Shown: positions 26,018 through 34,837, counted from the stretch's first letter. The stretch is 64,000 nucleotides of DNA from Pseudomonas citrullilanati (GCF_030580855.1 NZ_JAUQOP010000001.1:124001-188000), one strand, 5' to 3'. Notes: generated by a model from the letters alone, not told the origin. Made by a program: numbers and translations.

Positions 26018-26902
26018 ATGGCCCGTCGCAGGCACACTGAAGAACACGTCAACCATGAACGCTGGCTGGTTTCCTACGCCGACTTCATTACCCTGCTGTT
26101 TGCCTTTTTCGTGGTCATGTACTCGATTTCCTCGGTCAACGAAGGCAAGTACAAGGTCATTTCCGAGGCGCTGATCGGCGTCTTCACCGACTCCGATCGC
26201 GCCCTCAAGCCGATTCCCATTGGCGAAGAACGGCCCAAGAGCACGACCCCGGCCCAGCCGCTGGTCAAGGACTCCGAACAGGTCGATGCCGGCATCGCCG
26301 GCGGTAGCGATCCGTTGAAAAGCATCGCCGACGACATCAGCGCGGCATTCGGCGACCTGATCAAGTCCAACCAGATGACCGTGCGCGGCAACGAGCTTTG
26401 GGTGGAGATCGAACTCAACTCCAGCCTGCTGTTCGGCAGCGGCGACGCGATGCCCAGCGACATGGCCTTCAACATCATCGACAAGGTGGCAGCGATCCTG
26501 AGGCCGTTCGACAACCCGATCCATGTCGAAGGCTTTACGGACGACCAGCCGATCCGGACCGCGCAGTACCCGACCAACTGGGAGCTGTCTTCGGCCCGTT
26601 CGGCGAGCATTGTCCGCATGCTGGCGATGCAGGGCGTGAACCCCGGCCGCCTGGCGTCGGTGGGCTACGGCGAATTCCAGCCGGTGGCCAACAACGCCAC
26701 CGCCGAAGGCCGCGCGCGCAATCGCCGCGTGGTCCTGGTGGTGTCGCGCAACCTCGATGTGCGGCGCAGCCTGACCGGCACGGGAACGGCCAATGCAACG
26801 CCGGATGCGGCATTGAAGCGTGCTGGCACACAAACTGCACCGGCTCCGGTCAAGTCGCCGGGACAGCGGAGCGCCGTCAATTCTCCGTCACCCGCTTTAT
26901 AA
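26018..26902 (+). CDS. motD: Flagellar stator subunit MotD (MotB-type)
   Basis: MotD anchors the stator to peptidoglycan. The 294 residues begin with a short basic tail and one membrane helix (about residues 17-40), whose start WLVSYADFITLLFAFFVVMY contains the proton-binding Asp of MotB proteins. A linker and an OmpA/MotB domain follow (VEGFTDDQPI, NWELSSARSASIVRML, GRARNRRVVLVV). The tail is Pro/Ala/Thr-rich and probably disordered. Confidence 0.94.
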   Translation: MARRRHTEEHVNHERWLVSYADFITLLFAFFVVMYSISSVNEGKYKVISEALIGVFTDSDRALKPIPIGEERPKSTTPAQPLVKDSEQVDAGIAGGSDPLKSIADDISAAFGDLIKSNQMTVRGNELWVEIELNSSLLFGSGDAMPSDMAFNIIDKVAAILRPFDNPIHVEGFTDDQPIRTAQYPTNWELSSARSASIVRMLAMQGVNPGRLASVGYGEFQPVANNATAEGRARNRRVVLVVSRNLDVRRSLTGTGTANATPDAALKRAGTQTAPAPVKSPGQRSAVNSPSPAL

Positions 26903-26951
26903 CCGAGCTATTTCTCGGTCGAGCCTGTTTCGGCCGGGAGGAACGATCCGA

Positions 26952-27743
26952 ATGAGAGTCTGGGCAGTCGCCAATCAAAAAGGTGGTGTGGGTAAGACCA
27001 CATCTTCCATCGCTCTAGCCGGGTTGCTGGCCGAGGCGGGCAAGCGCGTGGTCATCGTCGACCTGGACCCCCATGGCTCGATGACCAGCTATTTCGGCTA
27101 CGACCCCGATAGCCTGGAGCACAGCAACTTCGACTTGTTCCTGCACAAGGGCACCGTGCCCGAGGGCCTGCCGGGGCAGTTGCTGTTGTCCACCAGCCAC
27201 GAGAGCATCTCCCTGCTGCCGTCGAGCACCGCACTGGCGACCCTCGAGCGCCAGTCGCCGGGCCAGAGTGGCCTGGGCCTGGTAATCGCCAAGAGTCTGG
27301 CGCAGCTGTGGCAGGATTTCGATTACGCCATCATCGACAGCCCGCCGTTGCTGGGCCTGTTGATGGTCAACGCCCTGGCCGCGAGCCAGCAGTTGGTGAT
27401 CCCGGTGCAGACCGAACACCTGGCGGTCAAGGGCCTGGAGCGGATGGTCAATACGCTGGCAATGGTCAACCGTTCGCGCAAGCAGTCGCTGACGTTCAAC
27501 ATCGTGCCGACCCTGTTCGACCGCCGTACCCAGGCGTCCCTGGGCACGTTGCGCGTGCTACGGGACAAGTACCCGGATGACATCTGGCAAGGCTACATCC
27601 CCGTTGATACGCGCTTGCGCGACGCGAGCCGGGTCGGCGTGACCCCGTCGCAATTCGATGGCAAGAGCCGTGGTGTGCTGGCCTACCGGGCGCTGCTCAA
27701 GCACTTGTTGGCCCAGCAACTCGTTTCACAGCAGGTGGCTTAA
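26952..27743 (+). CDS. parC: ParA-family ATPase ParC of the polar chemotaxis array
   Basis: A 263-residue ParA-type ATPase with the deviant Walker A KGGVGKTTSSIAL, VIVDLDPHGSMTSYFGYD and IIDSPPLLGLLMVNAL. In Vibrio and Pseudomonas the chemotaxis ParC positions receptor arrays at the pole together with ParP. Its place directly before the parP and cheW genes supports that role rather than plasmid partition. ATG 26952 has an upstream GGGAGGAAC ribosome site. The frame upstream of it merely reads motD. Confidence 0.9.
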   Translation: MRVWAVANQKGGVGKTTSSIALAGLLAEAGKRVVIVDLDPHGSMTSYFGYDPDSLEHSNFDLFLHKGTVPEGLPGQLLLSTSHESISLLPSSTALATLERQSPGQSGLGLVIAKSLAQLWQDFDYAIIDSPPLLGLLMVNALAASQQLVIPVQTEHLAVKGLERMVNTLAMVNRSRKQSLTFNIVPTLFDRRTQASLGTLRVLRDKYPDDIWQGYIPVDTRLRDASRVGVTPSQFDGKSRGVLAYRALLKHLLAQQLVSQQVA

Positions 27744-27786
27744 CGTGACGAGGTCTCCTACAGGCATTGCGTCCACTCGCGGGCGC

Positions 27787-27814
27787 TCAAGTCCTACAGC
27801 ATTCATGCCGATAA
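27787..27814 (+). promoter_or_regulatory. Candidate sigma-28 (FliA) promoter before parP
   Basis: TCAAGTCC, then 12 bases, then GCCGATAA, the perfect FliA -10 element, in the parC-parP gap. The predicted start is about 27821, just before ATG 27840. The leader would be only about 20 bases. The same ATTCATGCCGATAA block occurs inside cheZ. Confidence 0.55.
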
Positions 27815-27839
27815 CCTTTTCAAGTGGCGGACGTTTCCA

Positions 27840-28712
27840 ATGAACCGCCCGATAAAGACAACCTCGCGACCTCAACTGGCCTTGCAGTCCTATCTGGATG
27901 GGCTGTTGCAGGAAGCCACCGAAGAATTGCCACCGCCGCCGAGCGTGATCGAGGCGTTGCCCGAGCCTGTCGAAGCCGAAGGTGTGCTGGATGAGTTTCA
28001 AGCGGCCGTGCTCGAAGAGCAGGCCCGTGATGCCCGGACGTCAGTGGTGGCGGCAGCGGTCGAGGCACCGTTCGTCAAGCCATCGGTGAAGGTCATGGAC
28101 GCGCCCGCGCCGATCCTCGCGCCGGTGTCGACGGTTGCACCGCTGTTGCAGGGCCTGGTGACGCCGGTGGCGGAAGTCCACTTGCCGCCGAGCAGCCCGC
28201 CACCGCCGGTGCCGACCGACGACCGTCCGGCCTGGGCCGCCGAGGCATTCGAGTGCTTGTTGTTCGATGTGGCTGGGTTGACCCTGGCGGTGCCGCTGGT
28301 GTGCCTGGGATCGATCTATCCCCTGGCCGGGCATGAATTGACGCCGTTGTTCGGCCAGCCGGAATGGTTTCTCGGGATCCTGCCGAGCCAGGCCGGCAAC
28401 CTGAAGGTACTCGATACCGCGCGTTGGGTGATGCCGGACCGCTATCGCGATGATTTTCGCCAGGGCCTGCAATACGTGATTTCGGTACAGGGGTACGAGT
28501 GGGGGTTGGCGGTGCATCAGGTCAGCCGTTCGCTGCGCCTGGATCCGAACGAAATCAAATGGCGCAGCCATCGAGGGCAACGGCCATGGCTGGCCGGTAC
28601 GGTGATCGAACACATGTGCGCCTTGCTGGACGTTTCCGAACTGGCGGAGCTGATCGCCAGCGGGGGGGCAAAACACCTGGATGGCCGCAAGCCGGTCCAG
28701 AAACCGAAATAA
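27840..28712 (+). CDS. parP: CheW-domain protein ParP (array integration)
   Basis: The 290-residue protein has a Pro/Val/Glu-rich N-terminal region (about residues 1-125), then a CheW-like domain (LLFDVAGLTLAVPLVCLGSI, FLGILPSQAGNLKVLDTARW, VHQVSRSLRLDPNEIKWR). In vibrios ParP uses such a domain to bind CheA and chemoreceptors and so keeps arrays at the pole. The short hydrophobic N-terminal segment SYLDGLLQEATEEL could contact ParC. A sigma-28-like element precedes it, and a hairpin with a T-run follows it before cheW. Confidence 0.88.
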   Translation: MNRPIKTTSRPQLALQSYLDGLLQEATEELPPPPSVIEALPEPVEAEGVLDEFQAAVLEEQARDARTSVVAAAVEAPFVKPSVKVMDAPAPILAPVSTVAPLLQGLVTPVAEVHLPPSSPPPPVPTDDRPAWAAEAFECLLFDVAGLTLAVPLVCLGSIYPLAGHELTPLFGQPEWFLGILPSQAGNLKVLDTARWVMPDRYRDDFRQGLQYVISVQGYEWGLAVHQVSRSLRLDPNEIKWRSHRGQRPWLAGTVIEHMCALLDVSELAELIASGGAKHLDGRKPVQKPK

Positions 28713-28752
28713 CACAACCGGCGGCGCACAACGTCGCGGGACAGAACACACG

Positions 28753-28770
28753 CCGCCACAGGCGGTTTTT
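28753..28770 (+). terminator. Terminator or attenuator hairpin between parP and cheW
   Basis: CCGCC-ACA-GGCGG followed by TTTTT is a compact intrinsic-terminator shape located only 15 bases before the cheW start. Since no obvious promoter lies between it and cheW, partial termination is more likely than complete termination. Confidence 0.5.
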
Positions 28771-28784
28771 CGAGGGGTCAGGGT

Positions 28785-29270
28785 ATGAATGATAAGGCGT
28801 CGTCTCTCAAGGGTTCCGAAGATCCGATCTTGCAATGGGTGACCTTCAAGCTCGATAACGAAACCTACGGCATCAACGTGATGCGGGTGCAGGAAGTGCT
28901 GCGCTACACCGAGATCGCTCCGGTGCCGGGTGCGCCAAGCTACGTGCTGGGGATCATCAACCTGCGCGGCAACGTGGTCACGGTGATCGACACTCGCCAG
29001 CGTTTCGGCCTGAACTCCACCGAGGTCAACGACAACACCCGTATCGTGATCATCGAGGCCGACAAGCAAGTGGTCGGTATCCTGGTCGACAGCGTGGCCG
29101 AAGTGGTTTACTTGCGTCAGTCGGAAATCGAAACCGCGCCTAACGTCGGTAACGAAGAATCGGCCAAGTTCATCCAGGGCGTCTGCAACAAGAACAACGA
29201 GTTGCTGATCCTGGTCGAGCTGGAAAAAATGATGAGCGAAGAAGAGTGGTCGGAACTGGAGAGTATCTGA
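28785..29270 (+). CDS. cheW: Chemotaxis coupling protein CheW
   Basis: CheW bridges chemoreceptors and the CheA kinase. The 161 residues are one CheW domain with the standard segments WVTFKLDNETYGINVMRVQEVL, PGAPSYVLGIINLRGNVV and VLVDSVAEVV. It starts ATG 28785 behind GAGGGGTCAGGG and is followed two bases later by the DUF2802 gene. Confidence 0.96.
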   Translation: MNDKASSLKGSEDPILQWVTFKLDNETYGINVMRVQEVLRYTEIAPVPGAPSYVLGIINLRGNVVTVIDTRQRFGLNSTEVNDNTRIVIIEADKQVVGILVDSVAEVVYLRQSEIETAPNVGNEESAKFIQGVCNKNNELLILVELEKMMSEEEWSELESI

Positions 29271-29271
29271 T

Positions 29272-29667
29272 TTGATCCTTGAGGTAGCAGTCATTGTCCT
29301 GTTCCTGTTCTGGGCAGGCACGCTGGCGATGTTCGTGGCGTACATACGCGACCAGCGGCAAGTGGCCGCTCAGCAGGCCCAGGGCGATGCGCTGCGCGAT
29401 CAGCGCATCAAGGAACTGGCCAAGCGCGTCGACGACTATCAGAACGGCACCGTGCGCATGGGCGAAGCGCTCCATGAGCTGCGTGCCGTCGTCGGGCCGT
29501 TGCCGGACAAGCTCGCCCAGCTGGAACAGCGAGACCCTTCCACCCTTTCATTCGCCCAGGCCGCGCGCCTGGTGGGCATGGGCGCCAGCATCGACGAACT
29601 GACCCAAGCCTGCGGCCTGACCCAGGCCGAGGCGGAGTTGATGAGCAAATTGCACCGGGGCGGTTGA
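29272..29667 (+). CDS. DUF2802 small membrane protein of the chemotaxis operon
   Basis: A 131-residue protein starting at TTG one base after the cheW stop. It has one N-terminal membrane helix (about residues 1-24, EVAVIVLFLFWAGTLAMFVA), a coiled-coil region (RDQRIKELAKRVDDYQNGT), and a C-terminal helix-turn-helix-like end (RLVGMGASIDELTQACGLTQ). DUF2802 proteins are found next to cheW in many gammaproteobacteria, and I know of no assigned function. The TTG start is inferred from the tight spacing and the helix that follows. Confidence 0.75.
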   Translation: MILEVAVIVLFLFWAGTLAMFVAYIRDQRQVAAQQAQGDALRDQRIKELAKRVDDYQNGTVRMGEALHELRAVVGPLPDKLAQLEQRDPSTLSFAQAARLVGMGASIDELTQACGLTQAEAELMSKLHRGG

Positions 29668-29690
29668 TTCCGTCAGGCCCAACGCAACCT

Positions 29691-29718
29691 GTGGCGAGGG
29701 AGCTCGCTCCCTCGCCAC
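29691..29718. repeat. Perfect short palindrome after the chemotaxis operon
   Basis: GTGGCGAGGGAGC, two bases, GCTCCCTCGCCAC is a perfect 13-base-pair hairpin 24 bases after the DUF2802 stop. It belongs to the GTGGCGAGGG family of repeats and may end or stabilise the operon mRNA. Confidence 0.8.
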
Positions 29719-29777
29719 GGTGCAGGTTGAAATCCGAAACCCGGTTCTCGACACAGATCGCTGCCTATCGCTGTCCC

Positions 29778-29907
29778 TGTGGCGAGGGGATTTATCCCCG
29801 CTGGGTTGCGCAGCGACCCCCGATCACATCCTCAGTCCAACTGACACACCGAGTCCCAGCTCCAGGGGCCGCTGCGCGCCCCAGCGGGGATAAATCCCCT
29901 CGCCACA
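29778..29907. repeat. REP doublet, GTGGCGAGGGGATTTATCCC family
   Basis: A left arm (TGTGGCGAGGGGATTTATCC..., about 29778-29820) and its inverted partner ending AAATCCCCTCGCCACA (about 29870-29907) enclose a variable centre. The pair lies between the plus-strand chemotaxis operon and the minus-strand fhlB-like/fliK-like unit. The 296-base gap holds nothing else recognisable. Confidence 0.85.
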
Positions 29908-29963
29908 AAAAAGCGTTATCAACGCACCCTCCTGCCGGACACTGGCCTTGGCCAGGGCTCGTT

Positions 29964-30293
29964 TCAGTAGTCGTCCCCGCGTTCCGTCACGTCCTTTTCC
30001 TGTGCCGGTGCGTTTGGGTCGTAGCCCTTGGGGAACTTGCCCTTCAAGTTCCAGGCGAATGCGATGATTTCGGCAATCGTGCGGTACAGCTCTTCCGGGA
30101 TGCTGTCGCCCAGTTCCAGCCTGGCCAGCAGCTTCACCAGCTCGGCGTTCTCATATATCGGTACTTCGCTGTCCCGGGCGATCCGCAGGATTTCCTCGGC
30201 CAGGGCTTCGTCGCCCTTGGCGGTGAGGGTCGGGGCGTGCTGGCCGTCGTACTTGAGGGCGATGGCCTGGCGCGGTTCGGTGTGGGTTGTCAT
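29964..30293 (-). CDS. FlhB C-terminal-domain-like protein (FhlB type)
   Basis: A soluble 109-residue protein related to the cytoplasmic C-terminal part of FlhB/YscU export switches. The segment AIALKYDGQHAPTLTAKG parallels AVALKYDPEKGNAPMLLAKG of FlhB in this window, and GDSIPEELYRTIAEIIAFAW parallels EEEIPGGLYLAVAQVLAYVY. It has no membrane helices and no NPTH autocleavage motif, so it looks like a pre-cleaved FlhB-CC fragment made as its own protein. It overlaps the upstream FliK-like gene by four bases (ATGA), implying joint function in export specificity. Confidence 0.85.
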   Translation of the reverse strand: MTTHTEPRQAIALKYDGQHAPTLTAKGDEALAEEILRIARDSEVPIYENAELVKLLARLELGDSIPEELYRTIAEIIAFAWNLKGKFPKGYDPNAPAQEKDVTERGDDY

Positions 30294-31861
30294 GCGGTTT
30301 CATCCACCCAGCGTTGTTCGAGTCGGGTCTTGGGGCCTTGGGGTGGGATGCCGAGGTGGCAGTCCAGGTCGCCGACGTTCAGGCCGCAGTCCAGTAGCCG
30401 CTCACGCAGTGCGGCGAGGTTGCGCTCGATCAGGCTCGCGGTGTAGGGCCGCTGCGCCCACAGCTGGCTCGACAGGCTGCCACTGAGCAGTTGGGCCTGG
30501 ATCTGCAAGGGGCCCAGCGGCTCCATGTCGAAGGCCAGTTCCATCCGCCAGAGTTGCTGTTTCGGCTCACGTTCTTCCCGGCGCTCGTCGGGGTGCTCCC
30601 GAGGCGGGGTTTCCTCGCGCTGGAACTTGACCTGCAAGGGCACGATGTCCTGCAGGTTGCGCATGGGGATCTCCAGTTGCCAGGTGCTCATCAGCCGGCC
30701 GTCGGGGGTCAGGCCCGTCTGCTCCAGGCTCGACAACTGATGGCTCTGCAGGCGCGACACGGCCGCGGCGGCCAGGCGCAGCAGGTGCTCCAGGTCGCCT
30801 TCGTCGTCCTGCTCCTTCAACAGTCGCGAGGGCAGGGGAAAATTGGTCGGTTGCGGCTTGGCGCTGACCTGGCCGAGCATCCCCAGGGCGCTGCGTACGA
30901 AGGTCGGCAGCGCCTGGGCCAGGGTATTGGCGGCGATGATGGCGCCCAGATTGGTAGACGCGGGCAGGGCCGGGGTCAGTTGGGCGATCAGTTTCAACAG
31001 GTCGCTTTTCATGTCCGCAGCCGGGCCCGACGGCAGTCCGGCAACCAGTTTGCTTTCAAGGAATACCCCGCTGGCCACCACGGCCTGGGCCAAGCCCTTG
31101 GGCGTGCTCAATTGCTCGACATCCGGCAGGCCCGCCAACAACCGCGTCACGGCGGCGCGCAGTTCGGCCCCGGTGTCGTCACTGGGTACAAGGTTCTGCA
31201 GGGCGTTGAGCAGGCTGTCCAGGGAGCCTTGGCGGCTCACTTGGGTGGCCAGTTGCTGGCTCACCGCCAGTTGCTCCTGGCGATTGCTCAAGGGTACGAA
31301 TTTCAGGGTCTGGGCATCCTGCACCTGGGCGCTCAACAACGTGCCGATGCGCAGCGGCTGCGGGCTGTCGATGTCCAGGGTGGCCCCCGCCTGGGCGGTG
31401 TTGAGCAGGCTCACCAATGATCGGTAGACCGCCGGTTGCCCCGGTAATTGCGGCAAGGGCTGGCTGGTCAGCACCTTGCCCTGCAGCAGGGTCCCGACCG
31501 GCATTTGCGTGGTGTCGATGCGGGTCAGGGTGGCGACGCTGGAGGCAATGGCCTGCTGCACCGTAACGGCCAGGTTGGTGGCCGAGGGTTGGGTCACCGC
31601 CAGGCTCGTGCCCTGGGGCAACGGCTGCGTGCTGGTGGCCTGCACCGTGGTCTGGCGGCCGCTCTCCAGGGTGACCTTGAGCAACAGCTGGAAAGTCTGG
31701 TCGGCCTGCTTGAGGGAAAGGACTTCGGCACTCGCCGTCTGGCCGGCGCCGATCAGGCCTTCGACCGGCGTCAGCAGTTTGAGCAGCTCGCCACTGACCA
31801 CGGGCGTACGCGTCGTCGCCGTGGGCTGAGGCAGCGGCTGAATGTTCATGTCACCTGTCAT
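30290..31861 (-). CDS. FliK-like hook-length control family protein (second copy)
   Basis: A 523-residue protein with a long low-complexity Leu/Gln/Ala/Thr-rich N-terminal and central region. Its C-terminal domain is of the FliK switch type (KQQLWRMELAFDMEPLGPLQ, IQAQLLSGSLSSQLWAQRPY). I start it at ATG 31861 (MTGDMNIQPLPQPT). ATG 31849, preceded by AGGTGA, is an alternative, and the open frame continues upstream to 32005 without a good start. It is coupled to the FlhB-like gene downstream. It resembles a ruler/switch pair, but the target system is unknown. Confidence 0.8.
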   Translation of the reverse strand: MTGDMNIQPLPQPTATTRTPVVSGELLKLLTPVEGLIGAGQTASAEVLSLKQADQTFQLLLKVTLESGRQTTVQATSTQPLPQGTSLAVTQPSATNLAVTVQQAIASSVATLTRIDTTQMPVGTLLQGKVLTSQPLPQLPGQPAVYRSLVSLLNTAQAGATLDIDSPQPLRIGTLLSAQVQDAQTLKFVPLSNRQEQLAVSQQLATQVSRQGSLDSLLNALQNLVPSDDTGAELRAAVTRLLAGLPDVEQLSTPKGLAQAVVASGVFLESKLVAGLPSGPAADMKSDLLKLIAQLTPALPASTNLGAIIAANTLAQALPTFVRSALGMLGQVSAKPQPTNFPLPSRLLKEQDDEGDLEHLLRLAAAAVSRLQSHQLSSLEQTGLTPDGRLMSTWQLEIPMRNLQDIVPLQVKFQREETPPREHPDERREEREPKQQLWRMELAFDMEPLGPLQIQAQLLSGSLSSQLWAQRPYTASLIERNLAALRERLLDCGLNVGDLDCHLGIPPQGPKTRLEQRWVDETA

Positions 31862-31889
31862 CAGCAGTCTTACCTTGGGAAAATAGCCC

Positions 31890-31918
31890 TCTTTCGCGCA
31901 GGGCACGGCATGTATAAT
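31890..31918 (+). promoter_or_regulatory. Candidate sigma-70 promoter for the ccm operon
   Basis: A perfect TATAAT at 31913-31918 lies about 141 bases before the ccmA start. The -35 region at 17-base spacing (TCTTTC) is poor, so activation or an extended -10 would be needed. The -10 is preceded by TG one base away, which favours an extended -10 promoter. It lies between the divergent fliK-like and ccmA genes. Confidence 0.45.
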
Positions 31919-32058
31919 GCCGCCCGTCCTACAGGGAGTGGCGAAAACCTTGCGATTGTTTGACGCAGCTCTGTGGAACAGGCCATCAATGCATCTATGC
32001 TGCATCTCTTTAACGGCCGCTGCACCGCCGACTTGAACCGTATAAGGCCCGCGATCCC

Positions 32059-32694
32059 TTGACCAGCCCTCTTTTGCAAACCGTCGGCCTCGCCTGTGAG
32101 CGAGACCTGCGGCTGCTGTTCGAACATCTCGAATTGAGACTCTCGCCCGGCGATATGGTGCAGGTCAGTGGCCCCAACGGCAGTGGCAAGACCAGCTTGC
32201 TGCGCCTGCTGGCCGGGTTGATGCAGCCCACCGCGGGCCAAGTGCTGCTCAATGGCCAGCCGTTGCAGAGCCAGCGCAGCGAACTGGCGCGCAACCTGCT
32301 CTGGATCGGCCATGCCGCCGGGATCAAGGACCTGCTGACCCCGGAAGAAAACCTCAGCTGGCTCTGCGCATTGCATCGACCGGCCGCCCGCGAGGCGATC
32401 TGGCAGGCGCTGGCCACAGTGGGCCTGCGCGGTTTCGAAGACGTACCGTGCCACACCCTGTCCGCCGGCCAGCAGCGCCGCGTGGCCCTGGCCCGGTTGT
32501 ACCTGGACAGCCCGCCGCTGTGGATTCTCGACGAGCCCTTCACCGCTCTGGACAAGCAGGGCGTGGCGCAGCTCGAGGAGCACCTGGCCGGGCATTGCGA
32601 GCGCGGTGGCACGGTGCTGTTGACCACCCACCACACGCTGGCGCGCATGCCGTCCGGTTATCGCAGCATTGACCTGGGGACCTGGGCGGTATGA
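32059..32694 (+). CDS. ccmA: Cytochrome c maturation ABC ATPase CcmA
   Basis: CcmA is the ATPase that releases holo-CcmE from the CcmC-heme complex. The 211 residues contain Walker [12 protein letters not shown], the signature [14 protein letters not shown], Walker [13 protein letters not shown] and the H-loop region LLTTHH. The start is TTG 32059 (ttgaccagc) with weak upstream signals. The stop overlaps ccmB (ATGA). It is the first gene of a complete ccmABCDEFGHI operon. Confidence 0.95.
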   Translation: MTSPLLQTVGLACERDLRLLFEHLELRLSPGDMVQVSGPNGSGKTSLLRLLAGLMQPTAGQVLLNGQPLQSQRSELARNLLWIGHAAGIKDLLTPEENLSWLCALHRPAAREAIWQALATVGLRGFEDVPCHTLSAGQQRRVALARLYLDSPPLWILDEPFTALDKQGVAQLEEHLAGHCERGGTVLLTTHHTLARMPSGYRSIDLGTWAV

Positions 32695-33359
32695 GTGTGT
32701 TTGGGTTGTTGTTGGCCCGCGAGGCGCGCCTGTTGTTTCGTCGTCCGGCCGAGTTGGCCAATCCGCTGGTGTTCTTCGCGATCGTCATCGCGTTGTTCCC
32801 GCTGGCCGTCGGACCGGAGACTCAATTGTTGCAAACCTTGTCGCCAGGACTGGTCTGGGTGGCGGCACTTTTGTCGGTCCTGCTCTCGCTGGACGGGCTT
32901 TTCCGCAGTGATTTCGAAGATGGTTCCCTGGAACAGTGGGTCCTTTCGTCGCACCCCCTGGCCCTTCTGGTTTTGGCCAAGGTACTGGCACACTGGGTTT
33001 TTTCCGGATTGGCGCTGGTGCTGCTCTCGCCGCTGCTGGCCATGATGCTGGGCTTGCCCGCCGCGTGCATGCCGGTGCTGCTGGTGTCGCTGCTGTTGGG
33101 CACGCCGGTGCTCAGCTTGCTGGGTGCGGTGGGCGCGGCGTTGACGGTGGGTCTCAAGCGCGGCGGCCTGCTGCTGGCCTTGTTGATCCTGCCGCTGTAC
33201 ATCCCGGTGTTGATCCTCGGCAGTGGCGCCTTGCAGGCTGCCTTGCAGGGCATGCCGGCGACCGGTTATCTGCTGTGGCTTGGGAGCCTGACCGCCCTGG
33301 CGATAACCCTGACACCCTTTGCAATAGCCGCTGGCCTGAAGATCAGCGTCGGCGAATAA
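32691..33359 (+). CDS. ccmB: Heme exporter protein CcmB
   Basis: CcmB is the membrane partner of CcmA. It has 222 residues with six predicted membrane helices and the family segments [20 protein letters not shown] and [19 protein letters not shown]. It starts within the ccmA stop, and a 94-base gap precedes ccmC. Confidence 0.95.
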   Translation: MSVFGLLLAREARLLFRRPAELANPLVFFAIVIALFPLAVGPETQLLQTLSPGLVWVAALLSVLLSLDGLFRSDFEDGSLEQWVLSSHPLALLVLAKVLAHWVFSGLALVLLSPLLAMMLGLPAACMPVLLVSLLLGTPVLSLLGAVGAALTVGLKRGGLLLALLILPLYIPVLILGSGALQAALQGMPATGYLLWLGSLTALAITLTPFAIAAGLKISVGE

Positions 33360-33453
33360 TAATCAGGCCTGGTCAAGCATTGACCACTTCCCCGGAAGTA
33401 AAGGCCGCCCCGGCGGTTCGTGATGGCGAGCCGCAACCGTGATGGAAACAGCA

Positions 33454-34209
33454 ATGAACTGGACCTGGTTTCACAAGCTCGGCTCACCCAAGTGGTTCTA
33501 TGGCATCAGCGGCAGGCTGCTGCCCTGGCTGAGCGTCTTCGCGCTGCTGTTGATCGGCTCCGGCCTCGTCTGGGGCCTGGCCTTCGCCCCGCCGGACTAC
33601 CAGCAGGGCAACAGTTTCCGCATCATCTACATCCATGTGCCCACGGCGATGCTGGCCCAGTCCGTCTACGTGATGCTGGCGGTGTGCGGGGTGGTCGGGC
33701 TGGTGTGGAAGATGAAGCTGGCCGACGTGGCCCTGCAATGCGCGGCCCCCATCGGCGCGTGGATGACCGCCGTGGCGCTGGTCACCGGCGCCATCTGGGG
33801 CAAGCCGACCTGGGGTTCGTGGTGGGTCTGGGATGCCCGACTGACGTCGATGCTGATCCTGCTTTTCCTGTACTTCGGTCTCATTGCGCTGGGCAACGCC
33901 ATCAGCAATCGTGACAGCGCCGCCAAGGCGTGCGCGGTGCTGGCGATCGTCGGGGTGATCAATATCCCGATCATCAAGTACTCGGTGGAGTGGTGGAACA
34001 CCCTGCACCAGGGCGCGACGTTCACCCTCACCGAAAAACCGGCGATGCCGGTGGAGATGTGGCTGCCGCTGCTGCTGACGGTGCTGGGTTTCTATTGTTT
34101 CTTCGGCGCGGTGCTGCTGCTGCGCATGCGCCTCGAAGTGCTCAAGCGCGAAGCCCGCGCCAGTTGGGTGAAGGCCGAAATACAGAACAGCCTGGAGGCC
34201 GCTCGATGA
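33454..34209 (+). CDS. ccmC: Heme-handling membrane protein CcmC
   Basis: CcmC binds heme through its tryptophan-rich WWD motif and loads it onto CcmE. The motif [20 protein letters not shown] is present, as are the heme-ligating histidines in [12 protein letters not shown] and [26 protein letters not shown] context. The length is 251 residues with six membrane helices. I prefer ATG 33454, 7 bases after GGA, over GTG 33439 and ATG 33442, which lack a ribosome site. It overlaps ccmD by four bases. Confidence 0.94.
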   Translation: MNWTWFHKLGSPKWFYGISGRLLPWLSVFALLLIGSGLVWGLAFAPPDYQQGNSFRIIYIHVPTAMLAQSVYVMLAVCGVVGLVWKMKLADVALQCAAPIGAWMTAVALVTGAIWGKPTWGSWWVWDARLTSMLILLFLYFGLIALGNAISNRDSAAKACAVLAIVGVINIPIIKYSVEWWNTLHQGATFTLTEKPAMPVEMWLPLLLTVLGFYCFFGAVLLLRMRLEVLKREARASWVKAEIQNSLEAAR

Positions 34210-34382
34210 GTTTCGCTTCATTCGGCGATTTCCTCGCCATGGGCCATCATGGCCTGTATGTCTGGTCGGCCTACGGCATCTGCCTGGCGGTGCTGGCCCT
34301 CAACGTGGCGGTGCCGATCCTGGCCCGCAAGCGGTATCTGCAACAGGAGGCGCGTCGTCTGCGCCGGGAGAACGGTCAGTGA
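34206..34382 (+). CDS. ccmD: Heme exporter accessory protein CcmD
   Basis: CcmD is a tiny single-helix membrane protein that joins the CcmABC complex and is needed for release of heme-loaded CcmE. The 58 residues read [20 protein letters not shown] for the start and helix, then a basic cytoplasmic tail ([19 protein letters not shown]). It overlaps ccmC upstream and ccmE downstream by four bases each. Confidence 0.93.
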   Translation: MSFASFGDFLAMGHHGLYVWSAYGICLAVLALNVAVPILARKRYLQQEARRLRRENGQ

Positions 34383-34834
34383 ATCCGCTGCGCAAAAAAC
34401 GTCTTGTCATCATCCTGGCGATCCTGGTGGGTGTCGGTGCCGCGGTCGGCCTGGCCCTCAGCGCCTTGCAGCAGAACATCAACCTGTTCTACACCCCGAC
34501 CCAGATCGCCAACGGCGAAGCGCCCCATGACACGCGCATCCGCGCCGGCGGCATGGTGGAGAAGGGCTCGCTGGTACGTTCCGGGGATTCGCTGGACGTG
34601 ACCTTCAACGTCACCGACTTCAACAAGACCGTCACCATCACCTACCGCGGCATCCTCCCGGACCTGTTCCGCGAGGGGCAGGGCATCGTCGCCCTGGGCA
34701 AGCTCAACGCCAGTGGCGTGGTGGTCGCCGACGAAGTTCTGGCCAAGCACGATGAAAAATACATGCCGCCGGAAGTGACCAAGGCCCTGAAGGACAGCGG
34801 TCAGTCGGCGCCTGCTCCCGTGAAGGAGGGCTGA
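34379..34834 (+). CDS. ccmE: Heme chaperone CcmE
   Basis: CcmE is the periplasmic membrane-anchored chaperone that carries heme covalently on a histidine. The 151 residues begin at GTG with the basic N-terminus MNPLRKKRL, one membrane anchor, and an OB-fold domain. The heme-binding histidine is His124 in [14 protein letters not shown]. It overlaps ccmD and is followed three bases later by ccmF. Confidence 0.96.
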   Translation: MNPLRKKRLVIILAILVGVGAAVGLALSALQQNINLFYTPTQIANGEAPHDTRIRAGGMVEKGSLVRSGDSLDVTFNVTDFNKTVTITYRGILPDLFREGQGIVALGKLNASGVVVADEVLAKHDEKYMPPEVTKALKDSGQSAPAPVKEG

Positions 34835-34837
34835 TCG

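Noticed and set aside
26903..26951. CCGAG/CTCGG hairpin between motD and parC as a terminator
   Set aside because: There is no T-run after the stem and the parC ribosome site follows closely.
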